64,000 nt of DNA from Salinicoccus halitifaciens (GTDB lineage Bacteria; Bacillota; Bacilli; Staphylococcales; Salinicoccaceae), in NCBI RefSeq assembly GCF_021026095.1, contig NZ_JAJNCU010000001.1:744001-808000 (forward strand). The letters are read 5' to 3'. Positions 11,509 to 20,645 of the stretch are shown here, one piece after another. Under the pieces are notes generated by a model that worked only from the letters and a program-made list of their open reading frames with translations, was not told the DNA's origin and searched no databases. The position numbers and the translations under genes were made by a program. How positions within the stretch are numbered: position 1 is the first letter of the stretch; the number at the start of each line of letters is the position of its first letter.

Positions 11509-11865
11509 ATGGAGCTAATGTACCAAATCACCGTCTCATTACTTGTCACAATACTGCTCGTCTCCTTTTTCATGTTCCTGGTTTATAAAATCAGGCAGGT
11601 CAGGACCAACCGTGAAGTGCGGACCGTTTACTACAACAGCATTTCCAGGATCTGGTTCGGCATCCTCATGGTCTCTTTCGGATTGAATTCAATCATCCAG
11701 TTCGGCACGGCCGTCTCCTACATAATCGGCCTCCTCTTCATAGCCGTCGGCGGCTACAACATCTGGTATTTCAATAAAGCCCGCCGGAAATTCAAGGGCA
11801 ACCTCCCGATCGAGGAAAAAGCATGGGAAGAATTTGAAAAGAAGAAGAAGACAAGTACCAAATGA
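11509..11865 (+). CDS. YtpI-like small membrane protein
   Basis: The 118-residue protein has three predicted membrane helices (residues about 5-25, 48-65, 70-88) and a lysine-rich tail. It is divergent from nrnA, the location of ytpI in Bacillus and of its staphylococcal homologues. The start was chosen because GGAG lies 9 nt before the ATG. No function is known for the family. Confidence 0.75.
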   Translation: MELMYQITVSLLVTILLVSFFMFLVYKIRQVRTNREVRTVYYNSISRIWFGILMVSFGLNSIIQFGTAVSYIIGLLFIAVGGYNIWYFNKARRKFKGNLPIEEKAWEEFEKKKKTSTK

Positions 11866-11892
11866 ACCGGCAGGGATGCCGGTTTTTTTATT
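11866..11892 (+). terminator. Terminator of the ytpI-like gene
   Basis: An ACCGGCA/TGCCGGT stem with a GGGA-type loop follows the stop codon directly and is followed by seven T. Confidence 0.85.
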
Positions 11893-12056
11893 TGCTGGAA
11901 TTGCTGACGGTTGATCCGATCTGGATTGACGTTCAGGGTGCCTGTGATCGGATTAGATTTGCGTTTCCTATTTGCAGGCCGCCTGGAACCTACTGAGATC
12001 GGATCTCTCCCTTAATTCCGATCTCATCCATGATTTCCGGCGTCTCTGTCCGCTTT

Positions 12057-13322
12057 TTATTTGAAATACTGCACCATGAGCCCCACTTTGCTGTAGAGCA
12101 CGCCGTCGCTCATCGTCCTCACTTCCATCTTGATGTACTGATCGCCGATGTCCAGGATTTCGCCGTTAAGCTGGATTGCCTGATTGATCTGGACCAGCCT
12201 CAGGTTGGTCACATTCAGCGAGTCGATGTGGTAATTCTTGATATCCCGCTCTTTCGCCACCATCATGACCATCCTCTCGACGAGGCGCATGAACCCGGCC
12301 TGTGTCAGTGTACCGAATTCATCGGTCATGAAAGGCATCACCTTGATATGCAGTTCATTTTCCCTGACTGTGATCTCACGGTCGATGATCTCCTCGGTCG
12401 ACATGCCCGTCTGAAGCGTATGGGGAGCCACATCCTTGAAGACTTCCCGCCGGTGGACGACGCCCAGGAATTCGCGTGAACTGCCGACGACCGGGATGAT
12501 GTTCAGCTGGTGCCATGTCATCATCTGCCTCATGCTCTGGATCGTCGTATGTGCCGGCACGTAGATGTCCTGATACAGGTATTTCCTATAATTGCTTTTG
12601 TTGATATGGGGCAGGTCCCGGGACTTCACGGTGCCGAGGAACCTGTCGCCGTCAAGCAGGAAAGTGACGGATTCACCGGGGACGAAACGTGAAAGGTCTG
12701 CCGTCACATCTGTAGCATACCCTTCCTGCTTCAGCATCAGGTCATTCGCCGTTGTCACCTCATTAATCAGCGACAGGCTGTACAGCTCACGATGGATGAG
12801 CGAGGCGATCGAAAACGTATCATGCTCGGTTGAAATGACCGGGACTTTATGCGCTTCCGCCTTCTTCAGTATTTCCGGGCTGGCACCAAAACCTCCGGTG
12901 ATCAGAATCCCTGCACCGCTGTTGATCGCCCTGAGTTGTGCATCTTCCCTGTTTCCTACGATCAAAAACGCACCATCCTCCAAATATTTTCCGATCTCCT
13001 CGGTCCGCATCGCCCCGATGATGAACCGGCTGATCTCACGGTCCAGATACTGATGTCCCGTCAGCACCGCCCCCTGGATGACGCGGTTCACCTGATCAAA
13101 CGTCAGATCGCCGACGATATGATCTTCTTTCTTGATGACCCTGATCGTCCCGACGCGCTCGATCGTCTTGACGAGCCCCTCCTCTTCAGCCTGCTTGATC
13201 GCACGGTAGCTTGTGCCTTCAGACACACCGAGGTGGCTCGAGACCTGGCGGACGGAAATCTTCGTCCCTTCCGGCAGCCCTTTTATGTATTCTATTATCT
13301 TCTCCGCTTTCGTCTTCGTCAT
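12057..13322 (-). CDS. YtoI-like protein: HTH, DRTGG, CBS pair, hotdog domain
   Basis: Domain order is an N-terminal helix-turn-helix (residues about 1-60, VRQVSSHLGVSEGTSYRAI), a DRTGG domain (about 80-190), two CBS motifs (about 190-310, one beginning with PVVGSSREFLGVVHRREV) and a C-terminal thioesterase-like hotdog fold. This matches the YtoI family found beside nrnA in Firmicutes. It probably senses an adenine nucleotide through the CBS pair and acts as a regulator (inference). An upstream in-frame codon exists, but AGGGTGAT just before the ATG at 13322 sets the start. Confidence 0.85.
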   Translation of the reverse strand: MTKTKAEKIIEYIKGLPEGTKISVRQVSSHLGVSEGTSYRAIKQAEEEGLVKTIERVGTIRVIKKEDHIVGDLTFDQVNRVIQGAVLTGHQYLDREISRFIIGAMRTEEIGKYLEDGAFLIVGNREDAQLRAINSGAGILITGGFGASPEILKKAEAHKVPVISTEHDTFSIASLIHRELYSLSLINEVTTANDLMLKQEGYATDVTADLSRFVPGESVTFLLDGDRFLGTVKSRDLPHINKSNYRKYLYQDIYVPAHTTIQSMRQMMTWHQLNIIPVVGSSREFLGVVHRREVFKDVAPHTLQTGMSTEEIIDREITVRENELHIKVMPFMTDEFGTLTQAGFMRLVERMVMMVAKERDIKNYHIDSLNVTNLRLVQINQAIQLNGEILDIGDQYIKMEVRTMSDGVLYSKVGLMVQYFK

Positions 13323-13363
13323 AATATCACCCTGTTCCATTATACCGCTTTATCCGCAAAATA

Positions 13364-13387
13364 AAAAAGACCTGCCGGAGCAGGTCA
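13364..13387 (-). terminator. Terminator after the UPF0173 hydrolase-to-YtoI junction
   Basis: The stem GACCTGC/GCAGGTC with loop TCCG is followed on the minus strand by six T. It terminates the hydrolase transcript before the ytoI-like gene. Confidence 0.85.
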
Positions 13388-13402
13388 TCTGAATCATTTC
13401 AT

Positions 13403-14086
13403 TTAAAAGTTGACGGATTCGCCGGGTTTCAGCACCTGGCAGTCCGTATCCACTTTGTCCTTGAATTGTTCCGCATCCACTTCAATCGGCGGGAACGTAT
13501 TGTAGTGTATCGGCACAACGGCCGCAGGCTTAACCAGCTCATTGACTGCATATGCCGCATCCTCGATGCCCATCGTGAAGTGGTCGCCGATCGGCACGAA
13601 CATCAAATCAATCGGACCGTTGACATCGCTGATCAGTTTCATATCACCGAACAGGCCGGTGTCCCCCGTATGATACACCGTCTTGCCGCCGATGTTGAAG
13701 ATCAGGCCCGTCGGCATGCCCGTATACTGGATGGTGCCGTCCTCCTGTGTAAAGCTCGACGAATGGAACGCATGGACCATCTTCACTGTGCCGAATCCGA
13801 AATCATAGGTGCCGCCGATGTTCATGCCCACTGCGTCAACACCCTGGGCCCCCAAAAAGTCTGCAAGCTCCACAGGTGCGACGACCGTCGCATCATTTTT
13901 CTTTGCAATCTCGACCGTATCCCCCACATGGTCATTGTGCCCATGGGTCAGGATGATGTAATCCACTTCCACATTTTCTACTTCGAGGTCCGTAAGTCCA
14001 TTGCCGTTTATGAATGGATCGACAATCGCTTTCTTTCCGTCATTTTCGAACATTACTACAGAATGGCCATGAAAACTGATATTCAT
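13403..14086 (-). CDS. UPF0173 metal-dependent hydrolase (YtkL-like)
   Basis: The 227-residue metallo-beta-lactamase-fold protein has the metal motif [10 protein letters not shown] and later ligands in [12 protein letters not shown] and [10 protein letters not shown]. The family is small (about 225-230 residues) and widespread; the substrate is not known. Two bases before a good ribosome site it is separated from the acetyltransferase gene by a short AT-rich spacer. Confidence 0.92.
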   Translation of the reverse strand: MNISFHGHSVVMFENDGKKAIVDPFINGNGLTDLEVENVEVDYIILTHGHNDHVGDTVEIAKKNDATVVAPVELADFLGAQGVDAVGMNIGGTYDFGFGTVKMVHAFHSSSFTQEDGTIQYTGMPTGLIFNIGGKTVYHTGDTGLFGDMKLISDVNGPIDLMFVPIGDHFTMGIEDAAYAVNELVKPAAVVPIHYNTFPPIEVDAEQFKDKVDTDCQVLKPGESVNF

Positions 14087-14143
14087 GAATTTTTCCCCTC
14101 CAAGAGATTTGTTTATTTACCCTCTTCCCTTAACCACTTGCCG

Positions 14144-14656
14144 TTAATCATCATACACCGTATTGAAAATCCAGTCTTTGAACAATAAAAACCGCTCTTC
14201 CGTCAAAACATCCGGAGTGCTCATCAGCACAAGCGGCACGCCTTCATGATTGTTGTTGATCACCGGCTGGATGTAGCCGTATTCTGAAAGGTGATAACCG
14301 TTCCTTTCATAGAACGCTATCCGCCTTCTCTGCAACTCATCTTCAGGCGGCTCCACTTCCAGAATGACGGGCTTATCACTCAAGTCATGATAGGCATGGA
14401 GGAGTCTTGTCCCTGTGCCGCCACCCCTCGAATGCACACTTACCGCGAAATGTTCGACGAAGCGGTGGTCCGGTGCCTCCCATTCCGCAATAAAGCCCTT
14501 GATCTCCCCGTCTTCCCTCAACCCGTACAGGCGGTAGGCCTTCAAATCAAGCAGCTGCCTCTGCCCTTCCTTCGTCCGGATCTCACTTTCGGGAAAACTG
14601 CGCTCCATGATGGCATAAACCTCTTCAAAGTCCTCTTTCTTCAGTTCTTCAAGCAT
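14144..14656 (-). CDS. GNAT-family N-acetyltransferase
   Basis: The 170-residue single-domain acetyltransferase has the acetyl-CoA binding strand-loop in HSRGGGTGTRLLHAYHD (residues about 85-100, the usual Q/RxxGxG/A motif as RGGGTG) and the C-terminal FYERNGYHLSEYGY segment. It would move an acetyl group from acetyl-CoA to an amine. The substrate cannot be read from sequence. Confidence 0.85.
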   Translation of the reverse strand: MLEELKKEDFEEVYAIMERSFPESEIRTKEGQRQLLDLKAYRLYGLREDGEIKGFIAEWEAPDHRFVEHFAVSVHSRGGGTGTRLLHAYHDLSDKPVILEVEPPEDELQRRRIAFYERNGYHLSEYGYIQPVINNNHEGVPLVLMSTPDVLTEERFLLFKDWIFNTVYDD

Positions 14657-14817
14657 ATATAAACTCTCCTTCAGACGGACCGTGTCCTTCTGTTGAATCT
14701 GTCCGGAAAATCAGACAAAATCCGGATGCAGCCTCAAATGCAGTGGGAACCCTCCGGGTTTCCGCCCTTTTTCCGGACGGCGCACCACAGATCAAGCCGA
14801 CAATCCGGATATAAAAG

Positions 14818-14872
14818 AATAATCCGGACGGATGCACTTTATTGCGCATTCCATCCGGATCGGCATCTGCCG
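14818..14872 (-). terminator. Probable terminator of the cysteine synthase gene
   Basis: An imperfect stem built on ATCCGGAT repeats follows the stop codon on the minus strand and leads into a TATTCTTTTATA stretch. The remaining bases 14657-14817 hold further scattered TCCGGA half-repeats and no gene. Confidence 0.5.
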
Positions 14873-15790
14873 CTATTCGATCAGTCCCATGCTTAAATAC
14901 CTTTCACCGGAGTCCGGAGCGATGCAGAGCACCCGCTTGCCTTTGCCGAGTTTTTGGCCGACCTGGATCGCTGCATGGACAGCCGCCGCCGCGGAAGGGC
15001 CGACAAACAGGCCTTCTTCTTTTGCGAGACGCCTGAACATGTTCACGGCATCATCGTCATCGATCTGGATGATTTCATCATAAACATCTTCATTCAGTAT
15101 GACCGGTATGAAGCCCGGGGAGGTCCCGACCAGCTTGTGCTTGCCAGGCTTGCCGCCGGATAGTACCGGTGAGCCGCTCGGCTCCACCACTGCAACGTGG
15201 AGTCCCGGAAGTTTCTCCTTCAACGTTTCACCGGTGCCGGTGATCGTCCCGCCCGTTCCGGAAGTCGCAACGAACGCATCCAAATCGCCTTCCATCTGCT
15301 CCATTATTTCAAGGGCGGTCGTCGTCCTATGGATGTCCGGGTTCGCATAGTTTTCAAACTGCTGCGGTATGAAAGCGTTCGGGATCTCCTCTTTCAATTC
15401 CTCCGCTTTCCTGATCGCACCTGGCATCTTTTCCTCACTCGGTGTGAGCACCACTTTGGCACCGTAGGCCTTCAGCAGGTTGATGCGCTCTTCGGTCATA
15501 TTGTCCGGCAGCACAAAAATTGCCTTGTAGCCTTTTGCGGCGGCATTCATCGCAAGACCAATGCCCGTGTTGCCGCTTGTCGGTTCAATCAACGTATCCC
15601 CCGGCTTGATCAGGCCATCCTCTTCGGCCTGTTTGATCATGTTGAAAGCCGCACGGTCCTTCACACTGCGTGAAGGGTTGAACATCTCGAGTTTCACGAA
15701 GATGTCCGCACAGTCATCAGGCACGACTTTATTCAGTTTTACAGCGGGCGTCCCGCCGATCAATTCCGTCATATCATTATATCTTGTCAT
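14873..15790 (-). CDS. cysK: O-acetylserine-dependent cysteine synthase (PLP enzyme)
   Basis: The 305-residue fold-type II PLP enzyme has the Schiff-base lysine in PSRSVKDRAAF, the substrate loop EPTSGNTGIGLA, and the phosphate-binding GTGGTITG. It makes cysteine from O-acetylserine and sulfide. The frame extends upstream to 15886, but AAAGGTGAT sits 6 nt before the ATG at 15790, which also gives the family-normal N-terminus (TELIGGTPAVKL). Bacillus has a similar paralogue, YtkP, near ytkL, so it could be the secondary rather than the main CysK. Confidence 0.9.
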   Translation of the reverse strand: MTRYNDMTELIGGTPAVKLNKVVPDDCADIFVKLEMFNPSRSVKDRAAFNMIKQAEEDGLIKPGDTLIEPTSGNTGIGLAMNAAAKGYKAIFVLPDNMTEERINLLKAYGAKVVLTPSEEKMPGAIRKAEELKEEIPNAFIPQQFENYANPDIHRTTTALEIMEQMEGDLDAFVATSGTGGTITGTGETLKEKLPGLHVAVVEPSGSPVLSGGKPGKHKLVGTSPGFIPVILNEDVYDEIIQIDDDDAVNMFRRLAKEEGLFVGPSAAAAVHAAIQVGQKLGKGKRVLCIAPDSGERYLSMGLIE

Positions 15791-15915
15791 GTTTATCACC
15801 TTTAAGTTAGAGTCATACAGAGTATATAGGAAAACATTTTGCATATCAAACAAGTAGGAATTGCTCCTCCGAAAAACAATCTTCAATTATGTTAATATAA
15901 TCTCGAGGTGAAAAA

Positions 15916-16494
15916 ATGAAAACAATATTCCACAGTCATGATTTGAATACAGATCATCAGTCCGTCGTCATGTCCCAGCACAATCTCAATGCACCGAACC
16001 CTGTGCTTCCGGATATGCTGAAGGCTTTGAAACCTGATATGGAGATTTTTGCGAGCGTCAACCATCAGGAGGAAGATGATCCGTTCATGCATAAAAACAT
16101 CATCTTTGAAACAATCAAACATTTCACGTCTGCAGACGGATATATTACGGACCAGGTGTTCACGGACCGCCACCATCACCTGGATTCCATGTTCGTGAGC
16201 GAACTGTCGAAGCTGATCGGTGACAAACATTTCATCATCGGTCCGGATTTTGCGAAAATCCCCTACTTCAGACAGAGCCACATACTCGATGAACTGATCG
16301 AATATGATGTATCGGGTGTGATGTACGACCTCCGCGGCACCGACTTCAAAAACTACAGCGAGCTGCAGCCCCTGGCCAAACTGAAGATTCACGCCAAAAA
16401 GAGGATCCAGATCATTCCGGTCGTCGAATCCCCGGAAAGGCAGGAAGAGCTTTTGAAAAGCATTCCTTTTGAAATCGTCTATATACACGCATAA
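15916..16494 (+). CDS. Conserved hypothetical protein
   Basis: The 192-residue soluble protein is not recognised. It is rich in His and Asp (HSHDLNTDH, DRHHHLDS), has no signal peptide, and ends with an alpha/beta pattern (IIPVVESPERQEELLKSIPFEIVYIHA). The start is set by GAGGTG 6 nt before the ATG. It is divergent from cysK and followed by its own terminator. Clustered His/Asp residues could bind metal, but no known metallohydrolase motif is complete. Confidence 0.65.
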   Translation: MKTIFHSHDLNTDHQSVVMSQHNLNAPNPVLPDMLKALKPDMEIFASVNHQEEDDPFMHKNIIFETIKHFTSADGYITDQVFTDRHHHLDSMFVSELSKLIGDKHFIIGPDFAKIPYFRQSHILDELIEYDVSGVMYDLRGTDFKNYSELQPLAKLKIHAKKRIQIIPVVESPERQEELLKSIPFEIVYIHA

Positions 16495-16496
16495 TA

Positions 16497-16527
16497 AAAT
16501 CGGGATGCCGTAAGCATCCCGATTTTT
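16497..16527. terminator. Bidirectional terminator between convergent genes
   Basis: An 11-bp stem (AAATCGGGATGC and complement) with loop CGTAA lies between the convergent hypothetical gene and ald, with T runs on both strands. Confidence 0.9.
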
Positions 16528-16530
16528 CGT

Positions 16531-17643
16531 TTACAGCAGTTCATTTATATCCTTATACTCAAGGTTCTGCGCTTCTGCGACAGCCTTGTAGGTCACATGG
16601 CCGTCGAGCGTATTGAATCCGCCGAGCAGCATCGGATTGTCCTCTGCCGCCTTCTTATACCCCTTGCTTGCGATCTGGACGCCGAGGTTCATCGTGGCGT
16701 TCGTAAGCGCAATCGTCGACGTGCGCGGCACGGCACCCGGCATGTTTGCTACCGCATAGTGGACGATATCATGTTTGATGTAAGTCGGATCATCATGTGT
16801 CGTGACTTTGTCGGTCGTCTCAAAGATGCCGCCCTGGTCGATCGCGATATCGATGACCACCGATCCCGGACTCATTGATTTCAGCATCTCCTCAGTGACC
16901 AGTTTCGGTGCTTTCGCTCCCGGAATCAGTACTGCGCCGATGACCAGGTCACTTTCTTTGACGGCATTCGAGATGTTCATTGGTGAAGACATCATCGTCT
17001 GCACCCCGGAACCGAACAAGTCATCCAGCTCCCTCAGCCTCTGAGGATTCAAGTCGAGGACGTTCACCCTCGCACCAAGGCCGATCGCCATCTTGGCGGC
17101 ATTCGTACCGGCCATGCCCCCGCCGATGATCGTCACCGTCGCACGCTCCACCCCCGGAACGCCTGCGAGCAGTATGCCTTTTCCGCCTTTGGTCTTCTGT
17201 AAGAATTCGCTTCCAATTTGTGTGGCCATACGTCCCGCCACTTCACTCATAGGCGCAAGCAGCGGCAGCGAGCCGTTCGGTGCCTGAATGGTTTCATAAG
17301 CAATCGATATGACCTTTTTATCCAGCAGGGCTTTAGTCAGTTCGACTTCAGGCGCCAGATGGAGGAATGTATATAAAATCATGCCTTCTTTGAAATAATC
17401 GTATTCTTCCTTCAAAGGCTCCTTGACCTTGACGATCATCTCGGCATCCCAGGCCTCATCTGCAGAACCTGCAATTTCGGCGCCGGCATCTATGTAATCC
17501 TGATCTTCAAAATAAGAGGCAGATCCGGCACCGGTTTCAACCTTCACGGTATGGCCCGCATTGACGAATGCATGGACGCCCCCGGGTGTCAGTCCTACCC
17601 TGCTTTCATTATTTTTTATCTCTTTAGGTACCCCGATTATCAA
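16531..17643 (-). CDS. ald: Alanine dehydrogenase
   Basis: Interconverts L-alanine and pyruvate + ammonia with NAD. The 370-residue protein shows the N-terminal [17 protein letters not shown], the catalytic segment around residues 70-100 ([18 protein letters not shown]), and the Rossmann loop [10 protein letters not shown]. The start codon is TTG at 17643, supported by GGGAG 10 nt upstream and by the family N-terminus. It is divergent from the universal stress protein gene, the same neighbourhood as in staphylococci. Confidence 0.97.
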   Translation of the reverse strand: MIIGVPKEIKNNESRVGLTPGGVHAFVNAGHTVKVETGAGSASYFEDQDYIDAGAEIAGSADEAWDAEMIVKVKEPLKEEYDYFKEGMILYTFLHLAPEVELTKALLDKKVISIAYETIQAPNGSLPLLAPMSEVAGRMATQIGSEFLQKTKGGKGILLAGVPGVERATVTIIGGGMAGTNAAKMAIGLGARVNVLDLNPQRLRELDDLFGSGVQTMMSSPMNISNAVKESDLVIGAVLIPGAKAPKLVTEEMLKSMSPGSVVIDIAIDQGGIFETTDKVTTHDDPTYIKHDIVHYAVANMPGAVPRTSTIALTNATMNLGVQIASKGYKKAAEDNPMLLGGFNTLDGHVTYKAVAEAQNLEYKDINELL

Positions 17644-17802
17644 TCTAAAACATCTCCCTTCTGTATTGCATCAATTGTATCACGAGTTTTTAAATTCGTC
17701 ATGATTAATACATATGGATTATTGTCAATTTTCTCAATTCTGGGTATAATATAAGTAAGGAAGACATTTTACATCATCGTTAGATGAAAGGGGTTACACA
17801 AA

Positions 17803-18324
17803 ATGATAGAATACAAAAACTTTTTAATCGCCGTCGACGGGTCCAGGGAAGCAGAATGGGCATTCCATAAAGCACTCGGCGCAGCAAAACGTAACAACGC
17901 GAGACTGACCATCATTAATGTTATCGACACTCGTTCATTTGCATCTGTTGAAGCATACGACCGTTCCATCTCAGACCGTGCAAATGAGTTTGCCAAAAAA
18001 TTATTGGATGGATACGAAGCTCTGGCACATGAACAGGGCGTCAAAGATGTAGACAAAATTATCGACTATGGTTCCCCGAAAGCGATCATTCCTAAAAAAG
18101 CAGTTGAAAAAACAGGTGCGGACATCATCGTCTGCGGTTCCTCGGGTCTTAACGCGGTGGAAAGGTTCATCGTCGGCTCGGTTTCCGAAGCGATTGTAAG
18201 GAACGCACGGGTGGATGTTCTGGTCGTCAGGACTGAAAACATCCCGACAGACTTCGAAACGACCGTTGCGACGGAAGAACTCGTTGCCGAAGGCCAGGAA
18301 ATCGATGAAGAAACCAACCGTTAA
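17803..18324 (+). CDS. Universal stress protein (UspA family)
   Basis: The 173-residue single Usp domain begins with the FLIAVDGSREAEWAF strand and has the ATP-binding motif CGSSGLNAVERFIVGSVS (G-2x-G-9x-G-S). It has a short acidic C-terminal extension. Usp proteins of this type bind ATP and support survival under starvation or oxygen change. The ribosome site AAAGGGG precedes the ATG and a terminator follows at once. Confidence 0.93.
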   Translation: MIEYKNFLIAVDGSREAEWAFHKALGAAKRNNARLTIINVIDTRSFASVEAYDRSISDRANEFAKKLLDGYEALAHEQGVKDVDKIIDYGSPKAIIPKKAVEKTGADIIVCGSSGLNAVERFIVGSVSEAIVRNARVDVLVVRTENIPTDFETTVATEELVAEGQEIDEETNR

Positions 18325-18335
18325 AATTTCAAATG

Positions 18336-18362
18336 AAAAAAGCCCTCATCCGAGGGCTTTTT
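18336..18362 (+). terminator. Terminator of the universal stress protein gene
   Basis: The stem AAAGCCCTC/GAGGGCTTT with loop ATCC is flanked by A and T runs. Confidence 0.9.
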
Positions 18363-18373
18363 AAATTCCATTT

Positions 18374-18829
18374 TTATTCATTATGAATATACTCTTCGCC
18401 CAGCATTTTCACCATCACCATGTCCGCAAATTCTGCATAGCCCATGCTGTTGATCTCCCACGTGCCTTCGACGACATACACTTCATCTTCCGTATATCTA
18501 TCGAGCGGGAGGATGAACCTCTCGTTCCGGACACTCACTTCCAATGCGTCCACGGAGCCGGTATAGGAGATGACGACGTTTTCCTTCAGTCCTGATATGT
18601 TGATGGAAGTTTCCATATCATCTTCCCCGCCTGAATTGATGTGCAGGTCGATATCCTTTCCTTCAAGGCTCTTTTTATAGTCCTCAATTTCTTCAAGGAT
18701 GCGGTCAAGCAGCTTTTGGCCTGCCTCATGGTTATTCTCAGAGCTTTCAACATCCTCGGTAGTTTCAGCATCTTCATTGCCGGATTTGATCTTCTCATCA
18801 AACTTATTTATTATTTCTTCTCTATTCAA
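18374..18829 (-). CDS. Acidic conserved hypothetical protein
   Basis: The 151-residue acidic protein is not recognised. Residues 1-65 are charged and probably helical; residues 70-140 alternate strands (METSINISGLKENVVISYTG...). It has no signal peptide or membrane helix. It sits between the universal stress gene and the ackA remnant, on the ackA strand. Confidence 0.6.
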   Translation of the reverse strand: MNREEIINKFDEKIKSGNEDAETTEDVESSENNHEAGQKLLDRILEEIEDYKKSLEGKDIDLHINSGGEDDMETSINISGLKENVVISYTGSVDALEVSVRNERFILPLDRYTEDEVYVVEGTWEINSMGYAEFADMVMVKMLGEEYIHNE

Positions 18830-18912
18830 AATGATTCCTCCTTAGAAAGTCATCTGTTTTGCTCTTATGTATATTTCCCGATTTGGGCCCGGGCAAACCA
18901 TTATCATAGGAA

Positions 18913-18948
18913 ATAAAAAATCACCCCAGCCGGTGACTGGAGTGATTT
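18913..18948 (-). terminator. Original ackA terminator, now 39 kb from the gene
   Basis: The stem AATCACTCCAGTCACC/GGCTGGGGTGATT (with mismatches) has a T run on the minus strand and lies 17 bases past the ackA remnant stop codon. The prophage has separated it from the ackA body. Confidence 0.75.
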
Positions 18949-18964
18949 GAAATGATAGCGAGTT

Positions 18965-19085
18965 TTACATCCCGGAGATGCGCATGACATCCCTTGCGAT
19001 CATCACTTCCTCGTTCGTCGGTATGATGAGGATCTTCACCGGGGAATAAGGATAGTTGATGAATTTTTCCTTGCCTCTCACATCA
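18965..19085 (-). pseudogene. ackA: Orphan 3' end of ackA left at attL
   Basis: Read on the minus strand, these bases encode the last 39 codons or so of acetate kinase ([19 protein letters not shown], then [19 protein letters not shown] and a stop). The upstream body is now at 58227-59296. The sequence is the native chromosomal C-terminus; the intact gene across the prophage ends instead with a phage-supplied IADIPRG. It has no start codon and should not be translated. Confidence 0.92.
19023..19085. other. attL core of the prophage
   Basis: These 63 bases are identical to 58164-58226. The left neighbour is chromosomal (ackA 3' end), the right neighbour is prophage. Upstream of the core the two copies still match closely for some 15-20 bases with substitutions, as expected for homologous ackA ends from two sources. 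Confidence 0.93.
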
Positions 19086-19232
19086 GAGGCTTCTCAAGGG
19101 TTTTAGCTAATCTTAACTAATTAATCACATAATATTTAACATCAGTATAGCTCTTATATTCAAGATTGTAAAGAAGTTGGTGTTGTCTTCAAGGAGGTAA
19201 AAGTCATGCAATCATCAGGGAGAATATACATA

Positions 19233-19263
19233 AAAAAGACGAACAAGAAAATCTCATTCGTCT
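19233..19263 (-). terminator. Terminator of the HEPN/small-protein operon
   Basis: The stem AGACGAA/TTCGTCT with a 13-nt loop is followed on the minus strand by six T, just beyond the 48-residue gene. Confidence 0.8.
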
Positions 19264-19272
19264 TATCAAATT

Positions 19273-19419
19273 TTAATAGTGTTTCGAAATCACTTTAGCA
19301 ATATTGCTAACGACTTCATCAGGTAGCTTTGCTTCCTTCTTTTGCTTCTCATATTCAGGTGTACTAATGAATTTCATTTCTTTCTTCTTTTTGTTCTTAG
19401 AGTCATTTTTCTTAGCCAC
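19273..19419 (-). CDS. 48-residue basic protein, partner of the HEPN gene
   Basis: A GTG start preceded by an excellent AGGAGGGG site (6-nt spacing) opens a 48-codon frame. The product is lysine-rich in residues 3-16 and then has the pattern FISTPEYEKQKKEAKLPDEVVSNIAKVISKHY, one or two helices. It follows the HEPN-motif gene by 34 bases and ends before a strong terminator, so the two are one operon. It could be an antitoxin, a regulator or an RNA-binding accessory protein; no family is recognised. Confidence 0.7.
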   Translation of the reverse strand: MAKKNDSKNKKKKEMKFISTPEYEKQKKEAKLPDEVVSNIAKVISKHY

Positions 19420-19453
19420 AATAACCCCTCCTTTTGATTCTAAGTAATTAGCA

Positions 19454-20548
19454 TTAAATTATTACATCGTGCCTTTTTTTAAGGTCAGCAATATCTACTT
19501 CAGCACTATTATAGAGATGGGTAAAATACTCTGTAAAGGCATTGCTTGGAGCTTTTCTGATATCATGTAACAATAAGTTGAATATATCCGCAGACAATTG
19601 TTTAGTGTGGCTAGCTTCATATCTACTATAATGCATTCCTTCATGAACTATATTATTTCTATATTGAAAAGAAGTTTCTTTATATCTTTTGACCATATCG
19701 ACTAACAGATCTGCATTCTTTAAATTTAGGTCATCAAATAACCTTATAAAATGATGATCCACATGCTTACTAAACTCCTTCTTTTTTTCAAGATTCTCTA
19801 TCTTATGCTCTGGTTTCCATTTCATCAATCTATAGCATTCAACAATAAAGTGTTGAACATAAATCTCCATAGAGGTTTGGAAGTATATTATAGCTTGATT
19901 AAAGTCTTCTTCACGATTAGCTTTTTCACCTCTTCTGCCGTAAATAATGTGCATATGCAGTGGATGATTTTTAAATGTATTATAGTTCTGTATTGAGTTT
20001 TCTAATTCTGCAGCAGTAAACTTCTTCTGATGAATTTTAGTTAGATATTCGTTGTTCTTAATGAAAAAAGGGCCCAACAATTTCGGCTTTTCTTCTTCTT
20101 TATAAATCATATATTCTGGAATCCCTACTATCTTGTTTAAAGAGAGGTATTCAATATTATAAAGGTTATGCATAACTAGGAGCACTTGACAATAATCATT
20201 TAAAACATTTAATTGATGATCAAATTTTTCAGAAGTTATATCATCAGAGGTAGTAGATTTTTTCCTCATTTCTCTAATCATATTGTCACTTTTCTTTTTA
20301 GTAAGTGGTAGTGTCGCCTCAACAACAGTATGTCTCATCAGATTATCATCTAGAGGAAATTCTCCTTTAGCATAGTGTTTATAAACCCTATGTAAAAAAG
20401 TGAACAATACACCGTCTAACTCTATATGAGTTGCTCCTGTGAACGGTAATCGAAATGGAATCATATACCTGAATGTTATAAAGTAATTATAATCTGGAAA
20501 GTTTTTTTTAAGATATTTATAGTGCTTATTTTCATAAGAGTAAAACAT
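19454..20548 (-). CDS. HEPN-motif protein, putative defence or abortive-infection RNase
   Basis: The 364-residue protein has a large N-terminal region without recognised motif and a helical C-terminal half (from about residue 215, QAIIYFQTSMEIYVQHFIVECYR). That half contains FQYRNNIVHEGMHY: Arg297 and His302 form the R-4x-H signature of HEPN RNases. The layout resembles ApeA-like and other HEPN abortive-infection proteins. AAGGTGAT precedes the ATG. It is located in the cargo zone between endolysin and attL, has its own extended -10 promoter, and is followed by a 48-residue gene. HEPN assignment is by motif and helix pattern only. Confidence 0.6.
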   Translation of the reverse strand: MFYSYENKHYKYLKKNFPDYNYFITFRYMIPFRLPFTGATHIELDGVLFTFLHRVYKHYAKGEFPLDDNLMRHTVVEATLPLTKKKSDNMIREMRKKSTTSDDITSEKFDHQLNVLNDYCQVLLVMHNLYNIEYLSLNKIVGIPEYMIYKEEEKPKLLGPFFIKNNEYLTKIHQKKFTAAELENSIQNYNTFKNHPLHMHIIYGRRGEKANREEDFNQAIIYFQTSMEIYVQHFIVECYRLMKWKPEHKIENLEKKKEFSKHVDHHFIRLFDDLNLKNADLLVDMVKRYKETSFQYRNNIVHEGMHYSRYEASHTKQLSADIFNLLLHDIRKAPSNAFTEYFTHLYNSAEVDIADLKKRHDVII

Positions 20549-20577
20549 CTTATCACCTTATTCTTTATAATATCTCT

Positions 20578-20586
20578 ATTATAACA
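20578..20586 (-). promoter_or_regulatory. Extended -10 promoter of the HEPN operon
   Basis: On the minus strand the sequence TGTTATAAT (TGnTATAAT) lies about 30 nt before the start codon. No good -35 is seen at 17 nt, which extended -10 promoters tolerate. Confidence 0.55.
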
Positions 20587-20610
20587 TTTTTAACTGTTAA
20601 AATTACCCAT

Positions 20611-20645
20611 AAAAAAACGGATGAACACCTCCACAGTGTCCACCC
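20611..20645 (-). terminator. Terminator downstream of the toxin-like gene
   Basis: A 10-bp stem (GGGTGGACAC with GTGTTCATCC, two G-U pairs) is followed by seven T on the minus strand. It separates the RNase-like gene from the HEPN promoter. Confidence 0.75.

Noticed and set aside
18965-19085. Separate small gene at the left prophage end
   Set aside because: It is the 3' end of ackA displaced by integration, shown by identity of the core and by its continuing reading frame.
19206-19298. 30-codon plus-strand frame with a strong AAGGAGG site next to attL
   Set aside because: It overlaps the terminator and the 3' half of the better supported 48-residue minus-strand gene, has no visible promoter, and its peptide has no recognisable feature. 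A real small peptide is not excluded.
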